A DNA stretch of 5,501 nucleotides from Candidatus Treponema faecavium (lineage in GTDB: Bacteria > Spirochaetota > Spirochaetia > Treponematales > Treponemataceae). Position 1 is the first letter of the stretch. Each line of letters begins with the position of its first letter. The notes beneath the pieces were generated by a model that worked only from the letters and a program-made list of their open reading frames with translations, was not told the DNA's origin and did no database searches. The stretch covers positions 1-5,501 of the forward strand of contig DXHG01000213.1 of the NCBI GenBank assembly GCA_019113455.1, read 5' to 3'. A program made the translations under genes and the position numbers. This document shows positions 5,218-5,501 of this stretch, piece by piece.

Positions 5218-5501
5218 TTATGTGCGCACAACGCGCACAAACTTTTTCTTTCCCGCGCGCAGCACCAGCTCCCCGCGCTCGTCAAACAACGCTCCGGTTA
5301 CCATGAGCGCCACATCCGTAATCTGCGCCTCAATGCCGCCTGAACCGGTATAGTACGCACCGTTTTGCTGAATCAGGCGGCGCGCCTCGCTTTTTGTCGC
5401 GCAAAGCTTTGCCGCGCAGTACAGATCGACAATATTTATGCCTTCGCCGTCAAAGAGCGCCGCGTCAATTTCCGCCGTCGGCATAGAGGAGCGGTCTCCG
5501 C
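5218..5501 (-). CDS. tyrS: Tyrosyl-tRNA synthetase, C-terminal S4 domain (5' part beyond window)
   Basis: Only the last 93 codons are present, open to the right edge and ending in TAA at 5220-5218. The fragment starts in the linker typical of bacterial TyrRS (MPTAEIDAALFDGEG). It continues into an S4-type RNA-binding domain: INIVDLYCAAKLCATKSEAR, then RLIQQNGAYYT, and the closing RAGKKKFVRVV, which together are diagnostic of TyrRS C-termini. That domain contacts tRNA-Tyr. The catalytic Rossmann domain with HIGH-like and KMSKS motifs must lie outside the window. Any T-box leader or other tyrosine-sensing control would be upstream of this gene and is not visible. An internal ATG at 5484 is not the start; the frame continues upstream of it. 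Partial only because of the window edge; no frameshift is seen. Confidence 0.9.
   Translation of the reverse strand, partial: GDRSSMPTAEIDAALFDGEGINIVDLYCAAKLCATKSEARRLIQQNGAYYTGSGGIEAQITDVALMVTGALFDERGELVLRAGKKKFVRVVRT

Overview
The window is ordinary bacterial chromosome: moderately GC-rich, densely coded, with sharp sigma70-type promoters (TATACT recurs as the -10 box) and AAGGA/GGAGG ribosome-binding sites. Nothing fixes the taxon. The mix of families would suit a spirochaete such as a Treponema, but this is a weak guess. I see no mobile element, CRISPR array, tRNA or rRNA.

Layout. Positions 1-1242 (minus) hold the N-terminal 414 codons of a COG2509-type FAD-dependent dehydrogenase; its C-terminus lies beyond the left edge. 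A 128-bp divergent promoter region follows. Then comes a NhaP2/CvrA-type K+/H+ antiporter (1371-2831, plus). A 426-bp intergenic region (2832-3257) separates it from a convergent minus-strand operon for tyrosine: tyrS (C-terminal S4 end, cut by the right edge), a DAHP synthase with an N-terminal regulatory domain (aroF), and prephenate dehydrogenase (tyrA). aroF and tyrA overlap by ATGA. This operon joins the first step of the shikimate pathway, the step that commits prephenate to tyrosine, and the enzyme that charges tRNA-Tyr.

The part most worth attention is the 426-bp intergenic region. On the minus strand it contains an apparently complete transcription unit unrelated to the flanking genes: an A/T-rich UP-like tract, an extended -10 promoter, a leader with an interrupted inverted repeat, a near-perfect Shine-Dalgarno in front of a 16-codon ORF, several further stems, and a strong terminator about 220 nt downstream. 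I read it as a candidate abundant small RNA, possibly dual-function with a micropeptide. I do not recognise it as a known RNA family. A second point of interest is that the COG2509 promoter sits so close to its ATG that the mRNA is probably leaderless.
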